Source of the DNA: Hippea alviniae EP5-r
Lineage (GTDB): Bacteria; Campylobacterota_A; Desulfurellia; Desulfurellales; Hippeaceae
Length of the DNA: 64,000 nucleotides
Reading direction: 5' to 3'
NCBI RefSeq assembly: GCF_000420385.1
Contig: NZ_ATUV01000001.1
Coordinates: 186,001 to 250,000 of the forward strand
The notes below the pieces were generated by a model. The model did not search any database. It was not told the DNA's origin and saw only the letters and a list, made by a program, of their open reading frames with translations. Position 1 is the first letter of the stretch. Each line of letters opens with the position of its first letter. Positions 19,304 through 28,876 of this stretch are shown in pieces. A program made the position numbers and the translations under genes.

Positions 19304-20795
19304 CACAACTTTAAGAGATGGAGAGCAATCGCCTGGTGCAAGCATGAATGTTCATGAGAAGATAGCAGTCGCAAAGCAGCTTGAAAAACTCGGAGTTGAT
19401 GTAATTGAAGCAGGTTTTGCAGCGGCAAGTCCAGGTGATTTGGAAGCGATAAAGGAAATTTCAAAAAATGTTGAAAAGCCAATAATAGCTTCTTTGGCAA
19501 GGGCTGTAAGAAAGGATATAGAAGCAGCGGCAGAAGCTTTAAAAGATGCAAAGAGAAAAAGAATACACACATTTATAGCAACGAGTCCAATCCATGTTGA
19601 AAAGAAATTAAGTATGAGTTATGAAGCTGTCAAAGAAGCCGCCGTTGAAGCTGTTAAGTATGCACGAAACTTCTGCGATGATGTTGAGTTCTCAGCTGAA
19701 GATGCAACAAGAAGCGATTGGGATTATTTATGCGAGATATTTGAAGAGACGATTAAGGCTGGAGCAACAACCATTAATATACCTGACACTGTGGGATATA
19801 CAACGCCGCAGGAGTATTATGAGCTTGTTAAATACATATTGAATAAAGTGCCAAATATAGATAAAGTGGTTGTCAGTGTTCACTGTCATGACGATTTAGG
19901 TATGGCCGTTGCAAACTCTTTGAGTGCTGTATTGGCTGGTGCTAATCAGGTTGAATGCACGATAAACGGCATAGGTGAAAGGGCAGGTAATGCCGCATTG
20001 GAAGAGATAGTTATGGCTTTAAAGGTTAGAGCTGATTTTTATAAAGACTGTTATACAGATGTGAACACAAAGGAGATTTATGCAACAAGCAGGCTTGTTA
20101 GCAGGCTTACAGGTATAAAGGTTCCAAGAAACAAGGCAATTGTTGGACTAAACGCATTTGCTCATGAAGCTGGCATACACCAAGATGGAGTAATAAAAGA
20201 GAAAAGCACTTACGAGATTATGAAGCCAGAAGATGTTGGCATAGAAATGAGTAAACTTGTTCTCGGTAAGCACTCAGGCAGACATGGTCTCGAGGAGAGA
20301 CTTAAAGAACTTGGTTATACTCTTACAAAGGAGCAGTTGGAGATAATTTTTGAAGAGTTTAAGAAACTTGCAGACAAGAAGAAAGAGATTTATGATGAGG
20401 ATTTAAGGGCATTAATTGAAGAGAAGTTCAAACTCACACCACAGGTTTATGAGCTTGTATCCTTGCAGGTTGTGGCGGGTAGTGCAGCAAGCCCAACAGC
20501 AACAATCAAGCTTGTTAAGAATGGTGAAGAGTTTGAAGATGCGGCTATGGGCGATGGTCCTGTTGATGCAACATTCAAAGCCCTTGAGAGAATCACATAT
20601 GTTAAAGGCAAGCTAAAGAGCTATGATATACAAGCCTTAACCGAAGGTAAAGATGCAATTGGTGAAGTTGTAGTCAAGGTGTTCTTCCCGGATATAAACG
20701 ACACTATCACAGGCAGAGGAACATCAACAGACATCATTGAAGCATCTGCCAAGGCTTATTTGGATGCTATAAATAAAGCGTTAATGAAGATGTAG
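19278..20795 (+). CDS. leuA: 2-isopropylmalate synthase
   Basis: Condenses acetyl-CoA with 2-oxoisovalerate, the first leucine-specific step. About 505 residues: TIM-barrel catalytic domain with FDTTLRDGEQSPGASM at the start, SVHCHDDLGMAVANSL with the metal-binding His pair and GERAGNAALEE, then the C-terminal regulatory domain with GDGPVDATFKALER. The ATG at 19278 follows GGGGGGTGG and the protein then begins at the usual place. The frame is open further upstream inside pssA, but that part is pssA sequence. It uses 2-oxoisovalerate from the ilv genes of the same run. Confidence 0.96.
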   Translation: MGRKIIIFDTTLRDGEQSPGASMNVHEKIAVAKQLEKLGVDVIEAGFAAASPGDLEAIKEISKNVEKPIIASLARAVRKDIEAAAEALKDAKRKRIHTFIATSPIHVEKKLSMSYEAVKEAAVEAVKYARNFCDDVEFSAEDATRSDWDYLCEIFEETIKAGATTINIPDTVGYTTPQEYYELVKYILNKVPNIDKVVVSVHCHDDLGMAVANSLSAVLAGANQVECTINGIGERAGNAALEEIVMALKVRADFYKDCYTDVNTKEIYATSRLVSRLTGIKVPRNKAIVGLNAFAHEAGIHQDGVIKEKSTYEIMKPEDVGIEMSKLVLGKHSGRHGLEERLKELGYTLTKEQLEIIFEEFKKLADKKKEIYDEDLRALIEEKFKLTPQVYELVSLQVVAGSAASPTATIKLVKNGEEFEDAAMGDGPVDATFKALERITYVKGKLKSYDIQALTEGKDAIGEVVVKVFFPDINDTITGRGTSTDIIEASAKAYLDAINKALMKM

Positions 20796-20797
20796 AG

Positions 20798-20950
20798 ATG
20801 GAAGATAAAAGAATTAGCTGTGCTGTTTGTGCGTGGCGTGCAACATGCAAAAAGAGATATATGCATGGTGATAGTTTTGCACTCCATTGCCCTGACTTTA
20901 CATTTGATTTGAGTTTGAAGAAAAAGGAGAGTAAAGAGAAAAAAAGATGA
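20798..20950 (+). CDS. small Cys-rich protein (50 aa)
   Basis: A 50-residue open frame in the leuA-diadenylate cyclase gap. It begins 2 bases after the leuA stop and ends in an ATGA overlap with the next gene. Four Cys residues are arranged as C-x2-C-x5-C and, 16 residues on, CPDF: SCAVCAWRATCKKRY, then HCPDFTFDLSL, and a lysine-rich tail. The spacing suggests a small metal- or cluster-binding knuckle. I do not recognise a named family, although similar small CxxC proteins occur in related lineages. Tight coupling to the cyclase gene hints at a shared role. Confidence 0.7.
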   Translation: MEDKRISCAVCAWRATCKKRYMHGDSFALHCPDFTFDLSLKKKESKEKKR

Positions 20951-21837
20951 TAACACTTCAGGCGAGCAAGATAATTCTATCCAAGGCACTTGAGATAGCA
21001 AAAGAGTCAGAAAACGCCACGGTGATGGCTTATTATAGCGATATATCGTCGTATTTGAAGGAAGAAGATGGACTGTTTTCTGATAACGGTGTGAAGAAAA
21101 TAATTGTAATGAAGGAAGATGAGTTTGAAGAGAATGAAGAAGAGATAGAGTCCTTAAAATCAATTGGAGAGATAGTTAAGGTTCCTTCAATCAAGTTTGA
21201 TAGGATTAACAAGATAAAGGTTGCTTTAATGATTTGCACATCGTCTGGGATTCTTTCAAAAGACGATGATGTTATAGCTTTGAGCGGCTCTATGAATCAG
21301 GTTGATACGCTTCTGTTTATCGATATATCGAAGGAGAAAGAGCTTTTAAGCTTTAAGGGTGATATAGACCTTGAAAAGTCGGTTAAGCCAGAAGTGTTTG
21401 AGAAGGTTTTAAGGATTGCACTTGAACTTGCCAATCAGGGAAGGGAAGGCAAAAGCGTAGGTGCTATCTTTGTGTTGGGCGATAAGGAGAAGGTGCTTGA
21501 GAATATCAAGCAGATGATATTTAACCCATTCAAAGGCTATGCACCAGATGAGAGAAATATTCTAAAATCAAACCTTGACGATACGTTGAAGGAGTATAGT
21601 TTACTTGATGGTGCTATTGTGATAGACTGCAATGGTGTCATAGAGACAGCAGGAGCATATATCTCTGTCTCTGCTGCCGTTGAAGATTTACCTAAAGGGC
21701 TTGGTGCTCGTCATATAGCAGCAGCATCGATAACGGCAGTGACAAACGCCATAAGTATTGTAGTTTCAGAATCGACGGGAGATGTTACGATTTTCAAGAA
21801 TGGCTCGATTATTACAAGGATTGAGAAGGTGAGCTAA
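20947..21837 (+). CDS. diadenylate cyclase (DacZ/DisA_N-type)
   Basis: Probable c-di-AMP synthase of 296 residues. The N-terminal ~110 residues resemble the pyruvate-kinase C-terminal-like domain of archaeal DacZ (NATVMAYYSD; KVALMICTSSG). The C-terminal DAC domain carries the DGA motif (LLDGAIVIDCNGV, ~220) and a changed RHR motif, GARHIAAASITAVTNA (~252), then VVSESTGDVTIF. Archaeal DacZ proteins also vary at the third position of RHR, so activity is plausible. It overlaps the Cys-rich gene by 4 bp and abuts folD (stop and start adjacent). No transmembrane helix, unlike CdaA. Confidence 0.82.
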   Translation: MITLQASKIILSKALEIAKESENATVMAYYSDISSYLKEEDGLFSDNGVKKIIVMKEDEFEENEEEIESLKSIGEIVKVPSIKFDRINKIKVALMICTSSGILSKDDDVIALSGSMNQVDTLLFIDISKEKELLSFKGDIDLEKSVKPEVFEKVLRIALELANQGREGKSVGAIFVLGDKEKVLENIKQMIFNPFKGYAPDERNILKSNLDDTLKEYSLLDGAIVIDCNGVIETAGAYISVSAAVEDLPKGLGARHIAAASITAVTNAISIVVSESTGDVTIFKNGSIITRIEKVS

Positions 21838-22680
21838 ATGGTTATATTAGACGGCAAGGCGTTATCTGTTAAAATAAAGTCTCAGATAAAAGAAGAAGTA
21901 AGGGTTCTAAAGGAGAAGGGCATAACGCCCGGTCTTGCTTTTATTCTTGTGGGTGATAATCCAGCAAGTCAGGTTTATGTTAATATGAAAACCAAAGCCT
22001 GTGAGGAGGTGGGAATATACTCCATAAACCACAGAATGCCCAAAGAGACAACAGAGAAGGAACTTATCGAAGTAATCAAAATGTTAAACGACAACCCGAT
22101 GGTGCACGGCATCTTGGTGCAACTGCCACTGCCTAAGCATATATCCGAAGAGAGAATTATTGAAGCCATTGATTACAAAAAGGATGTTGACGGATTTCAT
22201 CCTTACAATATGGGCAGATTGGCAAGGGGCAACCCTTTGTTCAGCTCCTGCACGCCGTTTGGCATAATGAAGCTGTTTGAAGAGTATGCTATAGATGTTA
22301 AAGGGAAAGATGTTGTTATGGTAGGAGCTGGGAACATAACGGGTAAGCCCATGTCTTTAATGCTTTTAAATGCAGGTGCGACTGTTCAGGTCTGTCACAT
22401 TTACACTCAAGATTTGAAAGAGAAGACAAAAAGAGCGGATATTCTGATTTCGGCAGTTGGCAAACCAAAGCTTATTACAGAAGATATGGTAAAAGAAGGA
22501 GCGATAGTAGTTGATGTTGGCATAAGCAGGGTTGATAATAAGGTTGTAGGAGATGTGGATTTTGAGAATGTCTCAAAAAAGGTTTCATACATTACGCCTG
22601 TTCCCGGCGGTGTTGGTCCTATGACCATTGCCATGCTGCTTTACAATACCCTGCTTTCTGTAAAGATTAGAGAAGTCTGA
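21838..22680 (+). CDS. folD: methylenetetrahydrofolate dehydrogenase/cyclohydrolase
   Basis: Bifunctional C1-folate enzyme of 280 residues interconverting methylene-, methenyl- and formyl-THF with NADP. Visible motifs are GDNPASQVYVNMKTKACEE with the catalytic Lys, VHGILVQLPLPKH, DVDGFHPYNMGRL, the dinucleotide loop VGAGNITGKPMSLML and TPVPGGVGPMTIAML at the C-terminus. It starts directly after the cyclase stop codon. Confidence 0.97.
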   Translation: MVILDGKALSVKIKSQIKEEVRVLKEKGITPGLAFILVGDNPASQVYVNMKTKACEEVGIYSINHRMPKETTEKELIEVIKMLNDNPMVHGILVQLPLPKHISEERIIEAIDYKKDVDGFHPYNMGRLARGNPLFSSCTPFGIMKLFEEYAIDVKGKDVVMVGAGNITGKPMSLMLLNAGATVQVCHIYTQDLKEKTKRADILISAVGKPKLITEDMVKEGAIVVDVGISRVDNKVVGDVDFENVSKKVSYITPVPGGVGPMTIAMLLYNTLLSVKIREV

Positions 22681-22723
22681 AAGATTAGAATTTTAACTTT
22701 TTGATGATAGAAGGGTTGATGCG

Positions 22724-23146
22724 ATGTTGAGCGAAGAAGTGAAGAAGGATATTTTTGTGATTGTTGAATCTCTGGGTTTTAGTGTTTATGATATTGAGTG
22801 CACGACAAAAAAGATAACCGTTTATATAGACAAGCCTGGCGGTGTTACAATAAACGATTGTGAGCTTGCAAGCAGAAATATATCTGCTCTGCTTGATGTT
22901 AAAGACCCGTTTGTTAACAGCTATGTGCTCGAAGTCTCGAGTCCGGGTATAAACAGAAAGTTAAAAACAGTTGAGCATTTTAAAGCCGCCTTAGGTAAGA
23001 AGTGTCTGATTCATACGCACTTTCCTGTAAATAATTCGAACAGCTTTAGCGGCATTCTGCAAAGTGTTGAAGAAGATGGTGTTGTTATAGGTAATACAAA
23101 GATAGAGTTTGATAATATTAAGAAGGCGAGAATAGATGAGATTTAA
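22724..23146 (+). CDS. rimP: ribosome maturation factor RimP
   Basis: 30S assembly factor of 140 residues and first gene of the nusA operon. N-terminal domain with VYDIECTTKKITVYIDKPGGVTIND split over residues ~20-45, then NISALLDVKDPFVNSYVLEVSSPGINRKL, the family core; C-terminal SH3-like domain. Shine-Dalgarno is weak. It is 15 bp from nusA. Confidence 0.94.
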   Translation: MLSEEVKKDIFVIVESLGFSVYDIECTTKKITVYIDKPGGVTINDCELASRNISALLDVKDPFVNSYVLEVSSPGINRKLKTVEHFKAALGKKCLIHTHFPVNNSNSFSGILQSVEEDGVVIGNTKIEFDNIKKARIDEI

Positions 23147-23161
23147 AGGGGGGATAATAAG

Positions 23162-24247
23162 GTGAGTGAGATTTTCGATATAGCGAAGAAGATTTCAGAA
23201 GAGCATGAGATAGAGATAGAGAAGGTTGTGGACTATCTTGCTGAAGCTTTAAAGATTGCCATTACAAAAAAATATGGTGATGATGTCGATGTAAGAATAG
23301 AAAAAGACATTGATAATGAGATATTTGATGTTTTTATAAAGAAGAAGGTTGTAGAAAGACCGATGCTGGATAGTGAGATAAGTCTTGAAGATGCAAAAAA
23401 GATAAAAAAGGATGCAAAAATTGGCGATTTGATTGAAGAGAAGATTGATGCAAAAAGCTTAGGAAGAATAGCAGTATCAACAATTAAAAATGTTATAACA
23501 AAGCTGCTTAGGGATATAGAGAAGCACAAAGCTTACGAAGAGTATAAACAGTATATAGGTAAGATAATTGTAGGCGAAGTTTGGAGCATAGGTGCAAACA
23601 ACAATGTAATCGTTGATTTTAAGAACGCAATAGGTATCCTGCCAAAAAGGGAGCAAGGTATAAATGATAAGTATGTCGTTGGTGAGAATATTAGGGCTTA
23701 TGTTTTGGATGTTATAGAAGACCCTAAGAATGTTAAACTTATACTTTCAAGGACGCATCCGGGTTTTGTTAAGGAGCTGTTTAAAAAAGAAGTGCCCGAA
23801 GTAAGGGAAGGACTTGTTGAAATAAAGGCTGTTGCAAGGGAACCTTCAAGGAGAACAAAGGTTGCTGTTTATTCAAAGGATTCAAGGATAGACCCTATTG
23901 GAACTTGCGTTGGCTCAAAGGGTGTAAGGATTGCAGCTATTGTTAGAGAGCTTGGCGATGAGAAGATTGATGTTATAAAGTGGAGTGCAGACCCTTCAAT
24001 CTATATTAGAAACGCTATGTCGCCTGCAAAGGTGTTGTCTGTAGAGATAGATGAAGAGATGAAAAAAGCAAGGGTGTATGTTGATGATGCTGAGTATTCT
24101 ATGGCTATTGGCAAGGGTGGAGTTAATGCTAAACTTGCTGCAAAATTGACGGGTTATAACATAGATATAATGAAGATTTCGGATAGAGAAGGTGAAATCT
24201 CCTTTAACGAGACAGCCGAAACGGAGGGAGTAAATGAAGAAAATTAG
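23162..24247 (+). CDS. nusA: transcription termination/antitermination factor NusA
   Basis: RNA polymerase-binding elongation factor of 361 residues: N-terminal RNAP-binding domain (1-130), S1 domain (about 133-200, GKIIVGEVWSIGANNNVIV), KH1 (with the family signature DPIGTCVGSKGVRIAAIVRE) and KH2 (SMAIGKGGVNAKLAAKLTG). It lacks the acidic C-terminal repeats of enterobacterial NusA, as do most bacterial versions. The GTG start follows AAAGGGGGGATAAG. It overlaps infB by 14 bp. Confidence 0.97.
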   Translation: MSEIFDIAKKISEEHEIEIEKVVDYLAEALKIAITKKYGDDVDVRIEKDIDNEIFDVFIKKKVVERPMLDSEISLEDAKKIKKDAKIGDLIEEKIDAKSLGRIAVSTIKNVITKLLRDIEKHKAYEEYKQYIGKIIVGEVWSIGANNNVIVDFKNAIGILPKREQGINDKYVVGENIRAYVLDVIEDPKNVKLILSRTHPGFVKELFKKEVPEVREGLVEIKAVAREPSRRTKVAVYSKDSRIDPIGTCVGSKGVRIAAIVRELGDEKIDVIKWSADPSIYIRNAMSPAKVLSVEIDEEMKKARVYVDDAEYSMAIGKGGVNAKLAAKLTGYNIDIMKISDREGEISFNETAETEGVNEEN

Positions 24248-26372
24248 GGTTTATGAAATAGCAAGAAAGCTTAATACGAAGAGTAATATAGTTATAAAAA
24301 AGCTCAACGACATGGGCATTCCCGTAAAAAGCAACTTTAGTGGAGTCGAAGAAGATAAGGCAAACGAGTTTATAGAGAAGTGGAATAAAAGTAAAAAGGA
24401 AGCCATTAAAGAAGTAAAGCAGAAGAGAAAGGAAGAAGCCAAAAAGAAGAAAAAGAAGCGTCCGAAGGAAGAGCAGGAAGAAAAACCAAAGCCAAAGAAG
24501 AAGCCGGAGTTTAAAGAGAAGTCAAAAAGAGAGTTTTTAGACGATTCTCTGCCGCAGAAGTTTAAAAAGAGAAAGAAGTATAAGAAGCAAACAAAGGAAG
24601 AAGAGCCTGCAGAAGAAGAGAGAAAGGTTATAGAGTACACGCCCACGATGACTGTTTTTGAGTTTGCTCAAAGCTTGGGCGTGGATTTTTCAGAAATTCT
24701 CTCTAAGTTGTTTGAACTTGGTGTTTTGGCAAGAAAGAACGACATTATATCTGAAGATGCAGCTAAAATTATAGCAGAAGAGTACGGATTTGAGATTAAA
24801 GAAGAAGAGAAGGGCAAAGAGCTTGAAGAAGAACTTGCAGAGATTGAAGATAAACCAGAAGATTTAAAAGAGAGACCACCAATTGTTACGGTCATGGGAC
24901 ATGTTGACCATGGTAAGACTTCTATTCTTGATGCAATAAAGAGCACAAATGTTGCAGCAAGAGAAGCAGGTGGAATAACCCAGCATATAGCCGCATATTC
25001 GGTTAAGGTTCAGGATAAGTATATCACATTCCTTGACACACCAGGACACGAAGCATTTACAGAGATGAGAGCTCGTGGTGCCCAGATTACCGATATCGTT
25101 GTTTTAGTTGTTGCTGCAGACGATGGTGTTATGCCACAGACGGTTGAAGCTATAAACCACTCAAAGGCCGCAAATGTTCCTATTGTTGTTGCTATAAATA
25201 AGATAGACAAACCCAATGCCAATCCAGAAAGGGTTAAACAGGAGCTTGCCAATTACGGTATAGTCCCAGAAGAGTGGGGCGGCAATAATCTCTTCGTAAA
25301 TGTCAGTGCCAAAAAGAAGATAGGTATAGATGAGCTGCTTGATACTATTCTGCTTCAGGCAGAGATGATGGAGTTAAAAGCCAATCCGAATAAAAGGGCA
25401 AAGGCTGTTGTTGTTGAAGCTAAGCTTGACAAAAACAGAGGTCCTGTTGCAACGGTTGTTGTAAAGGAAGGAACGCTAAAACAGGGCGATGCCTTTATCG
25501 TTGGTGTTCAGTATGGAAAGGTTAGGGCTCTAATAGATGATAAAGGTAAAAAGGTTAAACAGGTTGGGCCTTCTTTCCCAGCTGAGATTTTGGGTTTACA
25601 TGGAGTGCCAGAGCCGGGTGATACGCTGATTGTTGTAAGTGATGAGAAAAAAGCTAAAGAGATAGCAGAAAAGAGACAGGAAGAGTTAAAACAGGCGATG
25701 CTGTCTCAGAAGACTGTATCGCTTGAAAATATCTTTGAACAGATTGAAGGTGGTGAGATAAAAGAACTGCCTATAATCCTAAAAGCTGATGTTTACGGTT
25801 CAATAGAAGCAATTACAAATGCACTTTCTAAGCTCTCAACTGATGAAGTTACCGTTAAGGTTATACACTCAGCTGTTGGAGCTATAACGAAAACCGATAT
25901 AAACCTTGCAAAGGCGTCAGGTGCAATTATCATAGGCTTCAATGTTAGACCTACGCAAGAAGCCTTAAAGCTTGCCAACGACTTAAAGGTTGAAGTTAGA
26001 ACATACAAGGTAATTTATGAGATTGTAGATGATGTTAAGAAGTCGCTCTCTGGCATGCTCTCACCAGAAGAGAAGGAAGAGATACTTGGCAGGGTTGAAG
26101 TTAGACAGACATTTAAAGTGCCTAAGGTTGGTATAGTTGCGGGTTGTTATGTAACCTATGGAGTTATAAGAAGGAATGCAAAGGTAAGAATTTTAAGGGA
26201 CGGTGTTATAATTCACGAAGGCAGTATCGCATCGCTTAAAAGGTTTAAAGAAGATGTATCCGAAGTCAAAGAAGGTTATGAGTGCGGTGTCGGTATAGAA
26301 GGGTTTAACGATATAAAAGAAGGTGATGTGATAGAAGTTTATCAGATTGTTAAAGTTCAAAGAGAGCTGTGA
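24234..26372 (+). CDS. infB: translation initiation factor IF-2
   Basis: GTPase of 712 residues that delivers initiator tRNA to the 30S subunit. Residues 1-50 form an IF2_N domain, 55-130 a Lys/Glu-rich linker, ~133-185 a second IF2_N domain ([20 protein letters not shown]), then the G domain with [31 protein letters not shown] and [10 protein letters not shown], and domains II-IV. The start lies inside nusA, and its stop overlaps the GTG of the next gene (GTGA). Confidence 0.98.
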   Translation: MKKIRVYEIARKLNTKSNIVIKKLNDMGIPVKSNFSGVEEDKANEFIEKWNKSKKEAIKEVKQKRKEEAKKKKKKRPKEEQEEKPKPKKKPEFKEKSKREFLDDSLPQKFKKRKKYKKQTKEEEPAEEERKVIEYTPTMTVFEFAQSLGVDFSEILSKLFELGVLARKNDIISEDAAKIIAEEYGFEIKEEEKGKELEEELAEIEDKPEDLKERPPIVTVMGHVDHGKTSILDAIKSTNVAAREAGGITQHIAAYSVKVQDKYITFLDTPGHEAFTEMRARGAQITDIVVLVVAADDGVMPQTVEAINHSKAANVPIVVAINKIDKPNANPERVKQELANYGIVPEEWGGNNLFVNVSAKKKIGIDELLDTILLQAEMMELKANPNKRAKAVVVEAKLDKNRGPVATVVVKEGTLKQGDAFIVGVQYGKVRALIDDKGKKVKQVGPSFPAEILGLHGVPEPGDTLIVVSDEKKAKEIAEKRQEELKQAMLSQKTVSLENIFEQIEGGEIKELPIILKADVYGSIEAITNALSKLSTDEVTVKVIHSAVGAITKTDINLAKASGAIIIGFNVRPTQEALKLANDLKVEVRTYKVIYEIVDDVKKSLSGMLSPEEKEEILGRVEVRQTFKVPKVGIVAGCYVTYGVIRRNAKVRILRDGVIIHEGSIASLKRFKEDVSEVKEGYECGVGIEGFNDIKEGDVIEVYQIVKVQREL

Positions 26373-26653
26373 TTGTCGGTGTAATGGAGATTGATTTTAG
26401 GATAAACGATAGCTTTTCTCTTAAGGATAAAAGAAGGGTATTGAAGAGTATTATTGAAAAAAGTAGGAGATTGTTTAATATATCGATGGCAGAGACAGAC
26501 AACAACGAGATGCATAACTTTGCAACGGTTGGATTGAGCATAGTATCAAGGGATGATGGAAGGTTTATTGAGTCGGTGTTTGATAAAATTTTGGATTTTA
26601 TTGAGAATAACTTTGATGTTGAGATAGTTGATGTTAGAAGGGATTTCCTATGA
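26369..26653 (+). CDS. DUF503 (YlxP-like) protein
   Basis: Small protein of 94 residues with the DUF503 pattern: VMEIDFRINDSFSLKDKRRV near the start and FATVGLSIVSRDD in the middle. It occupies the usual ylxP position between infB and rbfA, overlapping both by 4 bp, and has a GTG start. YlxP-type proteins are linked to ribosome assembly by position only; the biochemical role is not established here. Confidence 0.88.
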   Translation: MIVGVMEIDFRINDSFSLKDKRRVLKSIIEKSRRLFNISMAETDNNEMHNFATVGLSIVSRDDGRFIESVFDKILDFIENNFDVEIVDVRRDFL

Positions 26654-27039
26654 GAAGAAACAGCGGATTTAAAAGAAAAGACAGGGTTGCAAGCGAGATA
26701 AAAAAGGCTGTATCCCATATATTGGAAGTGGAGAGTGGCAACGAAAGACTTAAGGGCATTACTTTGACCGATGTTGAGATGACAGAAGACTTAAGAATAG
26801 CAAGGATTTTTGTAAGTTCTCAGAATAGCGATATGAACGAAGAGCTAACACTCAAGGAGCTGAACAACGCTAAGGGCTTTATAAGAAAAAACCTTGCCAA
26901 AAAGATAAGAATGAAGTATATGCCGCAGCTTGAGTTTGAGTATGATGAGTCAATAGAGTATGGTTTTAAAATAGATGCAATTTTAAAGGAGATAGAAAAG
27001 GAAAATGAAGAGAAAAGTGGCTCAGATTCTGAAGAATGA
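26650..27039 (+). CDS. rbfA: ribosome-binding factor A
   Basis: 30S maturation factor of 129 residues with a single KH-like domain. The core ITLTDVEMTEDLRIARIFVS and LAKKIRMKYMPQLEFEYDES are typical; a Glu/Ser-rich tail ends the protein. It overlaps ylxP by 4 bp, and the start of nrnA lies 35 bp inside it. Confidence 0.95.
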   Translation: MRRNSGFKRKDRVASEIKKAVSHILEVESGNERLKGITLTDVEMTEDLRIARIFVSSQNSDMNEELTLKELNNAKGFIRKNLAKKIRMKYMPQLEFEYDESIEYGFKIDAILKEIEKENEEKSGSDSEE

Positions 27040-27955
27040 AGACTCTTTTTTGATTGTTTCTCACAAAAACCCAGACGGCGATGCGATAGGTTCTTCTTTG
27101 GCTTTATACAGCGTTTTGAAAGAGTTGGGCAAGGAAGTGTATGTTGAAAATCCTACAAAACCTGCATACACATACGACTTTTTGCCCGACTATGATGCTA
27201 TTGAGCCTGTAGGCAATTCAAAAGATGTTAAGGTTGTGATTGCCGTTGATAGTGCTGAGATGCACAGATGCGGGCTAAAGAATGAGTATGTGAAGGATAA
27301 ACTGTTTATCAATATAGACCATCATAAAACCAATCCGGGTTTTGGCGATATCAACATTATTGAGCCTGATGCTGCAGCTGTAGGCTGTATAGTTTGGGAT
27401 ATATTAAAAGAGGGCAATCTGCCAATATCAAAAAGGACTGCCGAGTATCTATATTTAAGCATTCTCACCGATACAGGTTCGTTTAGATACTCATCAACCA
27501 GCCCTAAGACATTTGCTATAGCAGGAGAGCTTTTAAAATTGGGCGTTGAGCCTTGGTATATATCGTCAAACATTTATGAGTCTGAAAAACCCGAAACCTA
27601 TAAACTTCTCTCTTTGGTTCTTGATACATTGACGCTTTATCATGATGGTAAGCTTGCACTTGTTTATGTAACGCAGGAGATGTTCAAGAAGACCAACACA
27701 AGCGCTGATAATACGGAGGGTTTTGTTAATTATGCCCGCAGTATAAGAGGTGTTGAAGTTGGTGTTCTTCTAAGGGAAGATGAGTCGAATGTATTTAAGA
27801 TAAGCATACGCTCAAAGGGTAATATCGATGTTAGCGAAGTTGCTGTTCAGTTTGAAGGAGGTGGCCACAAAAACGCAGCAGGCGGAACAATAAGACTGCC
27901 ACTAAACGAAGCGATAGAAAGAATAGTCTCTGCGTTTGCTTTTTTGAATGAATAG
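27005..27955 (+). CDS. nrnA: DHH/DHHA1 phosphoesterase (NrnA-type nanoRNase / pAp phosphatase)
   Basis: Manganese-dependent phosphoesterase of 316 residues that degrades very short RNAs and often pAp. DHH domain motifs are HKNPDGDAIGSSLAL, AVDSAEMHRCG, NIDHHKTNPGFGD and LTDTGSFRYSST; the C-terminal DHHA1 domain ends with FEGGGHKNAAGGTI. This family can also hydrolyse pApA from c-di-AMP breakdown, which is of note given the diadenylate cyclase gene 5 kb upstream (inference). Confidence 0.92.
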   Translation: MKRKVAQILKNEDSFLIVSHKNPDGDAIGSSLALYSVLKELGKEVYVENPTKPAYTYDFLPDYDAIEPVGNSKDVKVVIAVDSAEMHRCGLKNEYVKDKLFINIDHHKTNPGFGDINIIEPDAAAVGCIVWDILKEGNLPISKRTAEYLYLSILTDTGSFRYSSTSPKTFAIAGELLKLGVEPWYISSNIYESEKPETYKLLSLVLDTLTLYHDGKLALVYVTQEMFKKTNTSADNTEGFVNYARSIRGVEVGVLLREDESNVFKISIRSKGNIDVSEVAVQFEGGGHKNAAGGTIRLPLNEAIERIVSAFAFLNE

Positions 27956-28793
27956 CATCGTTTTGGTGGATAAACCTGCCGATATAACTTCTTTTGATGT
28001 TATAAGGATTTTAAGAAAGAGATTAAAAATAAAGAAGATAGGTCATGCCGGTGTTTTGGATAAGATGGCAACAGGCCTTCTTGTCTGTGCAACAGGCAGA
28101 GCAACAAAGCTTTTAAGTATATTTGAAAACTCGTACAAGGTCTATGTCGCAGAGATTACGCTCGGCTTAAAGACGGACACTTACGATATAACTGGAAGAG
28201 TTGTTGAAAGGTTTAAAGTCGATTTAGACAAAGATAAAATAAAGGGCGTTCTGGCTGAGTTTGTTGGAGAGATAGAACAACTCCCACCGCCATTCTCGAA
28301 TGTGAAATACAAGGGAAAGAGACTGTATAAATACGCTTTGAAAGGTGAGAGTGTCGATATAAAACCAAGAAAGGTTAAGATATACGGCATAAAGCTGCTT
28401 GATATTGACGAAAATAGATTAACCATAGAAGTTAAATGTTCTAAGGGCACATACATAAGAACACTTGCCAACGATATAGGCGAAAGACTTAAATGTGGTG
28501 GTGTTGTTAGTGCTTTGAGAAGAACATTTGTATATCCGTTTTCTGTTGATGAAGCTTCAAAGCCAGAGAATCCCACTATTTTAAACCTTGAGAAGGCTTT
28601 ATCTTTCTTAGACGAAATAGTTGTTCCTGAAGATTTCTTATCTTTTGTAAAAAATGGCGTCTATCCCTGTTCCATTTTTGATTGTTTTAAACTTAAAGAG
28701 AATCTATACAGACTTGTTGATGAGTCTGGAAGACTGCTTGCCGTTATAGAGAGAAAAGACAAGTCTTATTCATATAAGGCCGTTTTTATATAG
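27948..28793 (+). CDS. truB: tRNA pseudouridine(55) synthase
   Basis: Forms Psi55 in the tRNA T loop. 281 residues; the catalytic Asp is in GHAGVLDKMATGLLVCATG (~40), and substrate motifs KVYVAEITLGLKTDTYDITG and CSKGTYIRTLANDIGE follow, with a C-terminal PUA-like region. GVLDKM replaces the usual GTLDPL. Overlaps nrnA by 8 bp and ends the nusA operon; rpsO, its frequent neighbour, is absent. Confidence 0.95.
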   Translation: MNSIVLVDKPADITSFDVIRILRKRLKIKKIGHAGVLDKMATGLLVCATGRATKLLSIFENSYKVYVAEITLGLKTDTYDITGRVVERFKVDLDKDKIKGVLAEFVGEIEQLPPPFSNVKYKGKRLYKYALKGESVDIKPRKVKIYGIKLLDIDENRLTIEVKCSKGTYIRTLANDIGERLKCGGVVSALRRTFVYPFSVDEASKPENPTILNLEKALSFLDEIVVPEDFLSFVKNGVYPCSIFDCFKLKENLYRLVDESGRLLAVIERKDKSYSYKAVFI

Positions 28794-28822
28794 TAAAAAT
28801 TTCATTAAGGTATTTTCACCTA

Positions 28823-28851
28823 TTGACTTTACAACACTAAAGGAGTATTTT
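28823..28851 (+). promoter_or_regulatory. promoter of the padR-type gene
   Basis: TTGACT, 17 bases, TATTTT, followed by GGGGGAGGTGAG as ribosome binding site of the gene at 28877. Confidence 0.6.
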
Positions 28852-28876
28852 ACATAAAAAACGGGGGAGGTGAGAG

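Noticed and set aside
22681-22723. Possible regulatory leader before rimP
   Set aside because: Only 43 bases, no hairpin or promoter of note; probably a simple intercistronic gap.
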